The notes beneath the pieces were generated by a model that saw only the letters and a list, made by a program, of their open reading frames with translations, was not told the origin of the DNA and made no database searches. Positions 11,501 through 22,557 of a DNA stretch of 64,000 nucleotides are shown here, one piece after another (positions within the stretch are counted from its first letter, which is position 1; each line of letters begins with the position of its first letter). A program made the position numbers and the translations under genes. Location of the stretch: the NCBI GenBank assembly GCA_902806565.1, contig CADCXA010000040.1, positions 62,001-126,000 on the forward strand, given 5' to 3'. The DNA comes from Hypoxylon rubiginosum. Its lineage: Eukaryota > Ascomycota > Sordariomycetes > Xylariales > Hypoxylaceae.

Positions 11501-12340
11501 CTTTCAATGGCTTCAATGTCCACAGAGCCCAGTGGACGAGAGAACTCAAGATCCCCAGCTCCTGCATGTCTTTCCGCATCGCGACACGCACCAAGAGAGC
11601 CTTGGCTCCATCTCTCTCCTTCCCAGGCGACGCAAGGTACTTGGTAGCCAGAGGGATGACTCTTAAGGTGATACCGGGTACTTGTGGCGGCCACTCGAAC
11701 CCAGGAACGACAAACCGATCAAGGTCATCCGCGTCACCAGATGATATAGTTGAAAGATCGAAAGGGGCGAAGAACAGTTGAGACAGCCACAACAAAACAA
11801 TGTACCTTTCATGCCAGGTCCACGAGGCAGTAGAATCGAGCGTGCGTTCCGATTCTTCGAGGGCAAGCAGCAAGAGCTCTAGGTATCTCGTCTCTACGTT
11901 CAGGAACCGAACAATAACTTTTTCTCCTCGGATTTTGCAGAACGTGTAAAGAATTTTACATATCGCATTAGAGAGCGGAAGTAGAAGTTGGGACCGCATA
12001 GACAGCGATCTGGATGATCTTCGACGGTCTTGCAAGCATCCCAAGTATGCTTCTGCTAGTACTGGCAGCCATTTGGGCAGATGCGGATCAAGTAGCTGAG
12101 GGAGCTCTTGGAATGGTTCCAACACCTTGATGCTACTTGTTAGTCCTTCTTTTCTCGATATGCCAACGGAGTTATACTCACATGAGATATCAACCTCGCC
12201 GTTTCTCTCATTCGTACGCGTCTCCGAAGTTGGCCATCGGGCTTCTTCAGAAAAGGCACAAGAGAGCGATCGAAATCAGCGACTAGGTCTACTGAGAACT
12301 TCTGGAGGAGCACATCTTGATCTTGATCGGGGGCATCCAT
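8534..12340 (-). CDS. CIN1: Tubulin-folding cofactor D (TBCD / Cin1 / Alp1)
   Basis: Cofactor D binds beta-tubulin and, with cofactors C and E, assembles the alpha/beta dimer; it also acts as a GTPase activator for tubulin. Three exons are read: 12182-12340, 9314-12125 and 8534-9270, giving about 1235 residues, close to the family's usual 1150-1250. The N-terminus MDAPDQDQDVLLQKF, then ELPQLLDPHLPKWLP, is characteristic of the family. The rest is almost wholly alpha-helical HEAT-like sequence. Intron 1 (12126-12181) has donor GTGAGT, a GACTAAC branch and acceptor AAG. Intron 2 is less certain. The best frame-preserving choice is donor GTGCCT at 9313 and acceptor CTAG at 9271, only 43 nt, with a TTACTAAC branch. 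Frame and protein similarity resume clearly at HVKPFRDLSFSSKGYFDFLL. The gene is transcribed away from its neighbour at 13097, with about 750 bp between them. Confidence 0.9.
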
Positions 12341-13096
12341 ACTTGGATGGATCTGCTTCTTCCTCTGGTGCTGTGGTTATAAGTCGAACCCAATATATTC
12401 CGTGCGTCTCATTAGAACGTTATGAAGTCAGGGGAGCATTTGACGATGCGTGCCATCTACTCATTTCCTGGGCGTGTGGTAATGGCAGAAAATAATATTG
12501 TCACAAAGGGCAATGTTGCAATCTACCTACATGTACATGTCATTTGACTTCTTAAATGTTTTCTTCTTCTTTCCACATATAGTAGAGACAACGAGCTATC
12601 GGCTGAAAACAGGTGCCTAAAATATGAGGTACCAGTAAATGTCAAATGTCAAATGTCATAGCTGTGCAGGTTTTAAGGATGCTACTCTTCTCGGTAAGCA
12701 GTTAATTGCGTTTAATTGCATACCAAAGCTCAACTACCTTGGGTACATGGGTAAGTCGCTATCCTAAAGGGGTGTGTGCGACGTGGACAATCCAAGCGCG
12801 CCTCGATAGAGAAAGGAGACACCAGAGACTATAAAAATTAGAGGACAGTTAGAGGCGTCTAATTGGGATAGGTAGTAGGAGATTTAACATAATGAGTAGC
12901 AGCGGGCAGGCGAACAGGGCCAGAAGCTAGGGATATAAAGATTTGTAGTGTTAATTTACTCGTACTCGGCATATCTTTGCTGGCCGGAATAAAGAAAATA
13001 CTCAGGCTTCGAACCCGAATATACGTTGCTGCTGAGAAGTCTCGGAATGGGAGAGCCTATGTGATTCAACATAGAGACGTGATAACTGAAGAACTA
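12341..13096. other. Intergenic spacer between two minus-strand genes
   Basis: No gene seen. It should contain the promoter of the cofactor D gene and the 3' end of the JmjC gene. It includes TACATGTA (about 12529) and a short AATGTCA tandem (about 12638-12658). Confidence 0.6.
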
Positions 13097-14680
13097 TCAG
13101 TTCCACCAGAAGCTTACGCTAAAGCTCACGCTCAAACCTCGTACATAATGCCACCATCCAATTGGGATGTAAAGAGCATCGCCAGGTTCTAGGATACAAT
13201 CTAGAAACGGCACATTTCTAAACGCGTCGAGGTCCTCCTCGGCGTGCTGGCCGCCGTCGCCATCAGACAATATATCCCACCCCTCAACCACCCCGACATC
13301 CATTAAACTGGTGTTTCCCATCTCGACCCCGTTCTCTCTTCCACGCGCTCGCATGCGTTCCGTATCCAACGGCGAATAGAGACGCACGTACTTACGCCCA
13401 ACGACTTGTGTTAATATGTTATGATATGGGTCGTTGTGCAATGGTGTGATGGTCCCCGGTGGCCCAAACCAGGCGTTGAGGAGAGGGTCGTCGAGTTCCG
13501 GCTGATCAATACTAGGATCCGTCGGGTGTGGCGGTGGTGTCGTGTAGCAATAATCCGGGATGAGTATATCATTCCGCAGAGATGGGAGCTGTGTGAACAA
13601 TGGGTGCTGAGCTAGGTACGCAATAGGTCTTTTCAGCGACGAAGAAGCTGTAGGAGTATCGTCGGAGTTATCTTGGGCCCCTGCTAGGGATCGGTCGATA
13701 TACTCGCGAAGGAACTCGCTGAAGGTGATTATCTTCTGGCCCCAGTCTTCGTCCACGTAGCTGCGGCCAATCTCGATGGGTACAAGTCTGTGGCCGTCAA
13801 AGGTTCGCGAGAGGAGGTAAGATGGCTTGCTCCAGGGATTCGTGGTTACTGCTGGCCAGTTACGAATACTACCGCGAATTATAAGGGGCTCAGGCCCGAG
13901 TTTGAGGTCCAGAGGGTTGTCCATATATGCCTGAAATGCCTCCAGTGAGAGATCATCGACACGTCTAATAGGATGTTTCACAGGGGGTGTGAATGGTTCG
14001 GCCACAGAAAAGACATCTTCTATGTCTATCTCCTCACTTGAAGAAGCTATATTTAGAGCCTGTGCCAACTTCGTTCTTTTCTTAGGAGGCTTAAGTGCCA
14101 GCGAACCATTGGGAACAGCAGCCTCTCTCCAGACTAGGTAAAATAGTTCAAGGGTGTCATTCACCCACTTCCTACCTCTCTGCTCGCCGGCAGCACCAGC
14201 GAGGATTAGGGCGAGGTCAAGGATCTTCACGAGTTCACCAAGCTCACAACCTGCCTCACCAAGGGGCGCTTGGTACGCTCCGGCACACGGAACCTGGCCA
14301 TAGAGGTAGGGATGCTGAAGAAAGCTGAGGCAAAACTTTAGGATGCTTGCGTCGGTATACAATTGTCGCCAGCAGGTGGGGAGATCTCTGAACACAAAAG
14401 CGTAAAATTTGGCGTAGGAAATTGAGAGTATGTCGTCTAATCGTTTCAATACCAGTGTTTGCTCTTCTAGAGGAACCTCGGCTGTTGTTGTATGTAAACC
14501 CTGGTAATAGACATAGATCTGAGCAGCTTGCCGGAGAAGCAGATCAACCAAAGCAGGGCCGCATCCCGCCAGTGAAGATTCATCGGAATACCGCTCTGTT
14601 AATAGTAGAGAATTGCACTCGATTCGGATTGCCTCGGCTGCCTCAGTGCAAGACATGAGGAGTTGCGATGCCGAAGACAT
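13097..14680 (-). CDS. JmjC-domain protein (KDM8/JMJD5-like cupin, Fe(II)/2-oxoglutarate oxygenase)
   Basis: A single exon encodes 527 residues. The C-terminal 250 residues form a JmjC/cupin-8 domain. It begins near KLGPEPLIIRGSIRNWPA, has an HND iron-binding motif (H415, D417) within GTITPLHNDPYHN, continues with VVGRKYVRLYSP, and ends with EPGDALYIPIGWWHYVRGLS, where H511 is the expected third iron ligand. Such enzymes hydroxylate protein or nucleic-acid substrates; the JMJD5 group acts on arginyl or lysyl residues. The N-terminal half is helical and without a domain I recognise, as in JMJD5 proteins. The start at 14680 (MSSASQLLMSC) was chosen because the frame upstream has no ATG. The exact substrate is not predictable from sequence. 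Confidence 0.85.
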   Translation of the reverse strand: MSSASQLLMSCTEAAEAIRIECNSLLLTERYSDESSLAGCGPALVDLLLRQAAQIYVYYQGLHTTTAEVPLEEQTLVLKRLDDILSISYAKFYAFVFRDLPTCWRQLYTDASILKFCLSFLQHPYLYGQVPCAGAYQAPLGEAGCELGELVKILDLALILAGAAGEQRGRKWVNDTLELFYLVWREAAVPNGSLALKPPKKRTKLAQALNIASSSEEIDIEDVFSVAEPFTPPVKHPIRRVDDLSLEAFQAYMDNPLDLKLGPEPLIIRGSIRNWPAVTTNPWSKPSYLLSRTFDGHRLVPIEIGRSYVDEDWGQKIITFSEFLREYIDRSLAGAQDNSDDTPTASSSLKRPIAYLAQHPLFTQLPSLRNDILIPDYCYTTPPPHPTDPSIDQPELDDPLLNAWFGPPGTITPLHNDPYHNILTQVVGRKYVRLYSPLDTERMRARGRENGVEMGNTSLMDVGVVEGWDILSDGDGGQHAEEDLDAFRNVPFLDCILEPGDALYIPIGWWHYVRGLSVSFSVSFWWN

Positions 14681-14914
14681 GTTCACATGTATGCATCGTG
14701 CGGATGATAAAATGCTGCTTTTTCTTCGTATTATTCTCCTATCTCTTATAAGGACAGTAAAAAGAAACCAACATGCACTATAAGCTGTCACTGTGGGGGA
14801 AGCAGGGGAAGGTAATCACACTATAGCGGAGAAGAGGGGTAGACTGTCAAAACTATATAAGCACTAATTAGCGGCCGTGTTATCACAAGCTGGTTACGGC
14901 CACAGCCTGGTTCA

Positions 14915-15010
14915 GGCACGATGGCGGAGTGGTTAACGCGATGCCCTGCTATCATCACGAAAGTTAAGGCATTTCCCTCGGGAGCGCAGGTTCGAATCCT
15001 GCTCGTGTCG
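14915..15010 (+). tRNA. tS(GCU): tRNA-Ser (anticodon GCT) with a 15-nt intron
   Basis: A complete type II cloverleaf can be drawn. The acceptor stem GGCACGA pairs with TCGTGTC (one G-U), and the discriminator base is G. The anticodon stem ATGCC/GGCAT encloses C-T-GCT-A...A, and there is a long variable arm (CCC/GGG). The T arm is GCAGG-TTCGAAT-CCTGC. The anticodon GCT is at 14948-14950, and the canonical intron after position 37 spans 14952-14966. The long variable arm and discriminator G agree with serine identity. It reads AGC/AGT codons. Confidence 0.95.
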
Positions 15011-15018
15011 GAGTTATA

Positions 15019-15023
15019 TTTTT
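15019..15023 (+). terminator. RNA polymerase III terminator of tRNA-Ser
   Basis: A run of five T begins nine bases after the tRNA 3' end. Confidence 0.75.
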
Positions 15024-15596
15024 CTTCTATCCTCCTTTCAATCACCTTTTTAATTTTTATTTCGTTATATACATTCTTTCAAATTCATTTCTTTCCAGAC
15101 GACAGAGGTTTTAGTGGTAATGCTGTTGTACTATGTATTTAAGCACTTGTTGCAGTATGCGCATAAGTGCATATATATATATATACACATATATGATATA
15201 ATCCCAGTAATACTTTACGCCGGAGCCAAGAACCAAATCGCGTCTACCCACTCCGAAGCGCGTCCTGGCCATATCAACACTTTATTACACCGCGCTCACA
15301 TCCCACATTAAACTTGACTCTACCTGACTTACCGCACTCCCCCAAACGCCACAACTTTACAGTATTGATACCAAACTACATTGTAAACGCTGACGGGATA
15401 TCCCATCCCATCCCGTTCTAGAACTCGATATTCCAACAGTCAAAATAATTCATACGCCAACATTGACTTCCTCCGCGTTTCCTAACCCCTTGAGTTGTCA
15501 ATCGCCACATACTTGCCTGTATGCATACTCCTCCGATCGATCCTATGAATTTGCCGCCGTAGTATATTCGAAGACGCGTCTAGGTACTCTAGAACT

Positions 15597-18259
15597 ATGT
15601 ATCTGCCACGCGATCTCATATCGAAACTTTACATTCACCTTCAGAATACCCGGCATCCCCTCTCCCCCCCGGTCCTTATTCTCGCCGCCCTCGAACCCGA
15701 TGCCCTCTGTGCCTGTCGTATCCTCACTCGGCTTCTTAAGCATGATTATATTCCGCACAAGATCCACCCTATAGCCGGGTATGGCGATCTCGAACGCGCA
15801 GGCCAGGAGCTCGTCAGTCCCATGATGGAGACACGTGGCGGAAGCGGTGGACTTGTCGTTTGTCTTGGTGTAGGAGGCATGGTCGACATGGGCACCATTT
15901 TAGGACTCGAAGCTGAAGGCGACGAATCGAGTTTTAATGGCGTGGAAGTATGGGTCATCGACGCTCACCGGCCCTGGAACCTTAGTAATGTCTTCGGCGG
16001 ATATCCCCTAGAACTAGCCTCGGAGGCGAGGGCAAGCTACCAGGCGCGTGCGCCCGATGGCATAGTTTCCGGCCGGATTGGTCGCTCGTATAAACCTGGG
16101 AAAGGTGGAATTGTGGTATTCGACGACGGTGACATTGAAGAGGGGTTAGATGTAGAGCGTGAGGCTTACCTGGCACTGCTTGACATGCCTGATATTGAAG
16201 ATGATGGTGAGCCATACGGGGATAGCGATTCTGAGGATGAGGAAGGGGTAGAAGAGGAGCCGCCTCGTTCTGGCCAGAAGAGAAAATCTTGGTCAGATCA
16301 AGATGAAGAGAGTAGTGGTGAGGAGGAGGACCGACCACGACAAAGGAGAAGAAGCAACTCTGTATGATGCCCTCCTACCGAATTCTAAACGTATCGCTGA
16401 CCGTGTTTTAGTCAACTCCTATTCCAGATTCGCCCCGACGTCCTTCTCAGCGAGGGTTGATATCCATACGGGATTCCGATATAGCTAGATCGGACGACAC
16501 GGGGAACCCGTCGTCCGGAGCCAAGCCCGCCAAGGGCCCATCGGCCCGTACTCTTCGGAGGCGACTACTAAGAATGCGACATGAAAACGAGGGTGTACTC
16601 CGGAAATACTATCGCATGGGATCTTCGTACTCAGAGCCTATTAGTGCCATGATCTATTCTTTAGCGTCAGAGCTGGGTAGGGAAGACAACGACTTGCTTT
16701 GGCTAACAATCGTCGGCGTCACATCAATGGAATTATATGGCCGATCTTCGGCTGGCCTCGCTGTTACGGTCCGAGGTTCTGATGCTAAACCGACGAATGG
16801 CTGGATGGGAGTTCGCGGTGCCCGGATACGGCAACTTCTAAGGGACGAGGTGCGGCGCCTTAACCCGCCCGCCATAGGACGACTTCCGTCGACAGACGGC
16901 GCCGGGGTTATCCCAACTACTGCTCGAGACCCGGAGGATACAAGCATTCGGTTATCTCCCGAGCCGAAATTTTTGCTAATCAGACATTGGAGCCTTTACG
17001 ACAGTATGCTACACTCACCGTACCTTTTCTCAAGGCTACACACTTGGAATGATAGTGGCCTAAAACGTCTACATAAGCTGCTTGCTAAGATGGGCGTGAG
17101 TCTCGTTCAATGCAAGCAGAACTATACGCACATGGATATGCTGCTGAAGAAGGAGCTACGGACCAAACTCCTCAAGTATGCCTCTCTGTATAATCTCGAC
17201 GATATGGTCCCCGCAGTAGATACGGACGGTAGGGATCGAGCCGGTGCCAAAGATGGATGGGGATTTGTCCGAAGCTGGGGTTGGCGAGCGACCCTTAGTG
17301 CACAAGACGTAGGAGTGATCATTGGTGCTATGCTCGAGGTGGGCAAAAACAGTACCATCCTGAACGATGATGGCCGTATTCGAGCGAGCCAGACGCAAGA
17401 TCTAGAAGATGATGGCGGGGCGGCCGAGTCGCAAGAATGGGTTGGTCGGTTTTGGGAAGCATACGACGCACTTGAAGAGTAAGTTGATGATGAACGTGAA
17501 CTTGTCCATTCTGGAGAGCTAACATAGTCCAGTATCGATGCGCTTAAAGCTGGCCTACCTATAGCGAAATATCTTCATAAGGCTATTTTCCGCACAGGAA
17601 GCTCCCTGATATGTAAACGGCAAATCAAGCATTTGCATGCTTTTCGCCTTTGCGTTATTAAGGACGGGCCCGACGTGGCTCTATTTACTCACCCGGCAGC
17701 GCTCACGAAACTCGCAATGTGGGTTGGCGAGGCTCTCGCAGAGAAGGAGAAAGATGACAACGGCAAGCTAGCACACGGCGGCCGGGGTACACCGCTCGTT
17801 GTGGCGAGCTTGAATGAGAACCGGGGTGTCTACGTTGTCGTTGGTACCGGCGGCGGCGGCGGACCCGACCTGGCCTTCCTAGATAAGGAAGCAGCAAAAG
17901 AAAAGCAAGCGGCCAGAGAAGCCAAGACGAAGGAACGAGATCGGAAGCGGCAAAATAAGGAGAAGATTAGAGAAGAGAAACGGGCTGCGAGGGCGGCAGC
18001 GGGTGATGAAGGCGAAGATGATGAAGAGACAGAGTCGGAGGCGAGCGAAGACTCGGATTCGGACTCTGAGGACGAAATCGAAGAACGAAAAGATCGCGGA
18101 TACGGCCTGAACAGGTTTGGCAGCGCATTCCAAGACGTTGTTAACGAGACGAGCGCCCGAGTACGGATCGACAGCTTCGAGCATTGCGTTGTCGAGGTTC
18201 GGAAGGACGATCTCGGGGGTTTCCTCGAGGGTTTAAGCCAGAAAACAGTTGTTGGTTGA
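15597..18259 (+). CDS. CDC45: DNA replication initiation factor CDC45
   Basis: CDC45 joins Mcm2-7 and GINS to form the replicative CMG helicase. Three exons, 15597-16361, 16412-17478 and 17533-18259, give an 852-residue protein. The start MYLPRDLISKLYIHL is the canonical fungal N-terminus, followed by PPVLILAALEPDALCACRIL and HKIHPIAGYGDL of the DHH-like fold. An acidic region with DSEDEEGVEEE occurs at about residues 205-255. Exon 2 starts with STPIPDSPRRPSQRG and carries LRRRLLRMRHENEG. Exon 3 has the conserved KHLHAFRLCVIKDGPDVALF and FTHPAALTKLAMWVGEAL. A lysine/arginine-rich and then acidic insert (about residues 690-770) separates the last conserved blocks. The introns are 50 nt (GTATGA...TTTTAG) and 54 nt (GTAAGT...CCAG). 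It is divergent from the JmjC gene, with the tRNA between them. Confidence 0.95.
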
Positions 18260-19075
18260 GCTGTCTCTCCCCTTGCTAACTAAGAGCTGCGTATTTTAAA
18301 CCCGTTCGGCTTGCAAGCATACAGTCCAGCCCCTCGGCTGTGAAATAACTCGATTTGATGCCTAAGGATATTCACACGACAAGTGAGACGACTGCTGGAA
18401 ATGCAAGACTGTGAATGAGGCATGAACGAGACGGGGCATGCTTTATGCGAGGTGTCAGGTTGAAGCATTGTAGATAGTATATTCTGCTAAGTTATATCAG
18501 GGACTCTATTCCAATTGTCTGATATTATACATTTAGATAGGAATATAGCTACCTAGCCTAACGTGAGGTGAGGTCTTTACTCTCTTAGGGGTAATATCTA
18601 TAGACTTGCTTCGTTCACGATACTACTAAAAAGTACATGTAGGGATCGAAATCATTTTGCCATCCGGAATGCCCATGTTGACCAGCAATATTTAGTGATG
18701 ATTTATCCGTGACATTATATATTATATACATGTACTAAGCCATGATTAATACCCAGTCAGCCAGTAAGGATGGATTCAAGTGTGAAGATGGATCTAGAGT
18801 CTTATCATTTCCAACTACGTCAGGGATAGAGGTATGTATACATATATGCACCTACCAGGAATATACATATATGTGGATAGCCCATACCTGTCCCCAAAGG
18901 CGAACTGTACGCGTACATGAGGCACGTAATGAAGAACCTCTGGCAGCTCTGGGTAAGCTAGCAAGCTGGTAGGAGAGGGAGAGTTGAGGAACTTCGTAGA
19001 CCAACTTCCCACTTTAAACGATCTAAAACATGACCTACGTAGCATGAGCACATGCGTGGTATGTTTGTATATGTC

Positions 19076-19150
19076 GGTTCGTAGGTTCGTAGGTTCGTAG
19101 GTTCATATATTCATAGATTCATAGATTCATAGATTCATAGGTTCACATAG
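19076..19150 (+). repeat. Octamer minisatellite GGTTCGTA / ATTCATAG
   Basis: Three to four GGTTCGTA units pass into four ATTCATAG units, apparently a single array diverging by transitions. Confidence 0.65.
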
Positions 19151-19454
19151 GTGGGATTGGTGTACCTAATAGGTGAAAAAAAATACCCCGCTGCCCGCTG
19201 GAAGTGGAAGGGTTCTGCCAGGACTTTTTACCTACCCGCGCAAGTACATGTAACAATGTATTCCATATCTCCCCTCGGGCTCTCTCTCCTTCTCCGTCTT
19301 AAACTCTTCCTATCTTCAGAACATTCAAAGTTCTTAGCAAGGAAATGAATGGGATGACGTTTGCACCTACTCGTTTTCCGTTCGTCTTCCTTATCATCAG
19401 ACCGTATATCTTTTTGACTTTAGAAGCATTTCTATTTGCCGCATCGCACTGCGC

Positions 19455-19578
19455 ATATACAGCATAAAGCATACAGCATACAGCATACAGTATACAGCCT
19501 GACAGCATACATCATACAGCCAGCATACATCATATAGCCAGCATACATCATACATCATACAACATACATACAGCATAG
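19455..19578 (+). repeat. Degenerate minisatellite built on AGCATACA(T/G)
   Basis: Many imperfect copies of ACAGCAT/CATACATCATA units over about 120 bp. Higher-order copies of CAGCCAGCATACATCATA are visible. Confidence 0.6.
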
Positions 19579-19960
19579 GTACTGTACCCTACGCATACAG
19601 CAACACTCGCATACGGGCCATACACATACATACAGATACAGGGTCTGGTCTTCTTAGATAGCCTCAACCTGCATTACATCGCCGCAATTATTCCTAGTTC
19701 CTAGCTGCGATCGGCGCAATTCCCGCTCCTCTACCCCCGAAGACCCCAGCGGTCCCGTTCTGCCCCTCCCCAGAGGTTCTGCGGTTCCCAGAGGTTCCCA
19801 GAGATCATGTAAGTGATGCCAGTCAAGGGCCCCAGGTCCAAGGTCCACGGCCCACCCCTTTCCAAGTCCCTCTGGTCCCCCTCCACGATAATCAAGGTGT
19901 CAGGTAGTTCCATCTTGCATGTGTGAATTTCCAGTTTCATCAAATTGCGACCCCGTCCCC

Positions 19961-20000
19961 AGCCTGTCCCAGCCTGTCCCAGCCTGTCCCAGCCTGTTCC
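19961..20000 (+). repeat. Decamer AGCCTGTCCC, four copies
   Basis: Three exact copies and one with a single change (AGCCTGTTCC), in the upstream region of the NCS-1 gene. Confidence 0.75.
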
Positions 20001-20695
20001 AGCTAATAAACCTGCGCGTCCTTAGCCCAATCCCCTTTCGAGCCCGCCTTATTGTGACCTAGCACGCGAGCCCGGCCGAGCCTCGATCCCGCAAAGCCAA
20101 GCCAGCCAAACTATTGTACCTATGTAGCCTGGTTAACCTGTTAAACCAGTGCTGTTTAACCTACCACGTTACTCCGACAGCTCTTACGAAGCATCTTCTG
20201 CTCTTCTGCCTGCCCAAGTCACAAGTCCCAAGTCGCCGCAGCCAAACAATTTTCTAGATTACACAGACTTACCCTGCTCGCAGTATATCTCGACTTCCCT
20301 CTTTTATTTATTTATTTTATTCCCCTTTTGCTTCGGGCGCAACATTGCCCGCCGTTTCATCTCCTTCTTTCATCCATTCGTACCCTCTCTGGCCCTACGT
20401 GCCAGCTCCATTGCGACACATACCACATACCACATACCTAGGCAGTCGGAATTTATTTGTTATCTTCACCGTTGCGACAACCCCACCTTGCCATCATTCA
20501 AGGCAACTTGCAACTTGTCGCATTAACGACCCCCCTTCGCTCTCGCTCTCGCCCTCGCTAGACTTGACGAGAAACACCGACATCGTACCAACCTTTCTTA
20601 CATACTACCCCGAAAAGAAAACCAGGGAGAGAGACAGAGAGAAAGAGCGCGTTTGTGCCGATTGCAGTAATTGCTACGAGACACCAAATTCGAAG

Positions 20696-21604
20696 ATGGG
20701 CAATCGGTAAGTCCGCCCTGAGTCGCCTGGCCTCGTAATCATTGTCGTCTACGGCTGCGCGAAGAATGCGAGAATTCCTACCCCCCCGTGCCACCGTGTC
20801 AGGAGACGCCAGACATATCATATACTGTCACTTTGATTTTACCCTAGTTGGGTACCGCTCTATAGCATTGACTAACATGAGCTCTCCAGTCAGTCGAAAC
20901 TCTCGCAAGAGCAATTGGCCGAACTCCAGAAATCCACGCATTTCGACAAGAAGGAGCTGCAACAATGGTATAAGGGTCAGTGGTCCCCGCCTCCTCCTCT
21001 TCTGCTCCGGCTATCACGTCGCGTAGCTATATCCGGACACGCGGGTTTATGCTCATTATCTCCAGGTTTCCTAAAGGACTGCCCGTCGGGCATGCTTACC
21101 AAAGAGGAGTTTCAGAAGATATATCGGCAATTCTTCCCGTTCGGCGATCCGTCCTCTTTTGCGGATTACGTCTTCAACGTGTTCGATTCGGACAAATCCG
21201 GCTCCATCGACTTCAAGGAATTCATCTGCGCCTTAAGCGTCACGAGTCGGGGTAAGATGGAGGACAAGCTAGACTGGGCTTTCCAATTATACGACATCGA
21301 CGGCGACGGCAAGATTAGCTACGACGAAATGCTCAAGATCGTGGAAGCGATCTACAAGATGGTACGGATATGCTGTGCTAGGGCTATCAGCGGACAGACT
21401 CTCGCTAACAATGGCTTAAAACAGGTTGGCTCGATGGTGAAACTCCCCGAAGACGAAGATACCCCTGAAAAGCGCGTTAGGAAGATCTTCCGCATGATGG
21501 ATAAGGATGAGAACGGTAGTCTGGACATGGAGGAGTTCAAAGAAGGCAGCAAACGCGATGAGACCATCGTCTCAGCGCTATCTCTATATGACGGCCTAGT
21601 GTAG
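20696..21604 (+). CDS. NCS1: Neuronal calcium sensor 1 (frequenin) homologue
   Basis: NCS-1/Frq1 is a myristoylated EF-hand protein that binds and activates phosphatidylinositol 4-kinase and links calcium to growth and stress responses. Four exons (20696-20706, 20890-20975, 21066-21361, 21425-21604) give exactly 190 residues, the family's usual length. The N-terminus MGNRQSKLS carries the glycine for N-myristoylation. EF-hand 1 is degenerate (about residues 36-47), as in all family members. EF-hands 2-4 keep the calcium ligands: D73-E84 ([12 protein letters not shown]), D109-E120 ([12 protein letters not shown]) and D157-E168 ([12 protein letters not shown]). Introns of 183, 90 and 63 nt all have GT-AG ends. 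The very small 11-nt first exon is easily missed, but the MGNR start requires it. It converges on the acyl-CoA synthetase gene. Confidence 0.95.
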
Positions 21605-22557
21605 TTTCCCGTTGCCTCGTCAAGGGGGCAATAGGTGGACGGGTAGAAGAAATGAGGCGCTCCAGATGGAAGAACCGTAGGAACATAAGGGAACCGGCAG
21701 AGCTCAGGGATTGAAGAAAGAAGAAAAAGAAGAAAAAGGTTGACGACAGCGTCATACTACAACAATCCCCGTTTTGGAGGGTTCGCTGCCGATCTGTTTA
21801 TTTCCCTTTCCTGTCTCCTACACGGACATCTATTTATCGAGAGGAAGGATAAATACGGTTGTATGGCGACCAAGTCCCGGATTTGGTATTTTAGATGAAG
21901 AATACCTAGATAGTTCTAATGTGATGAGCAAGCTTCGGCCAGGACAACTCGTCCTTTTTGTACCTAACTAGAACAGACCCTGGTCAACCTCTGCCGGTTC
22001 TCTGTCGGCTGTTCCCGAATTCCCACACGATTGAGGCGCAGCAGGTAGCGCCTTATACGCCTTATGCTGGCGATGTCGACACAAGATTACATGTGGGCGA
22101 CCGCATATGCCATTACTAGCAACCAACCACGAAAGAGGTCATCATGAGCGAACTAGATACCAAGCAGTCTTAACAATACTAAAGCAATACCGATGCCACT
22201 AACCTGACGATCTAGGATAGATTAGATATTCTAAATCACACCGGAAGAAGCTATTCATAGCGTTAACAATATTACTAATTCTCTACAAATTGTATACACG
22301 AGGAACACGCTCAGGCAACAGCCTCCTTGATATCTCAGCAAAGAGCATAACTTCCTCTTTAATCTCTCACCTTGCTAGGAACAACTGCAATTTAGACCCT
22401 ATCCAACCCGTGTACATCCATCCTCTGGCTATGCGTGTTCCGAAAACTAGGTATCTAGGCGTTTGCCCACATCTACGTGACCTCCTGAAATCTTTGCTCA
22501 TACCCCGACCAAGGTAGTCTCAGAGGGCCAAGACGCATCAGCACGACTCGGCAACGC
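21605..22557. other. 3' intergenic region between convergent genes
   Basis: No coding sequence or repeat array that I can support. It should hold the 3' ends of the NCS-1 transcript and of the opposing acyl-CoA synthetase transcript. Confidence 0.5.

Larger units (their letters stand above)
18260..20695. other. Intergenic region and probable 5' leader of NCS-1
   Basis: No gene seen. The first part is AT-rich with TACATGTA palindromes (about 18635, 18727). Minisatellites follow (listed separately). The last 500 bp are pyrimidine-rich, as expected for promoter and 5' untranslated region of the calcium sensor gene. Confidence 0.55.

Noticed and set aside
15149..15205. AT-rich stretch after tRNA-Ser as an origin or a second small RNA
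   Set aside because: It contains only a TATA dinucleotide run and no conserved RNA element I can recognise.
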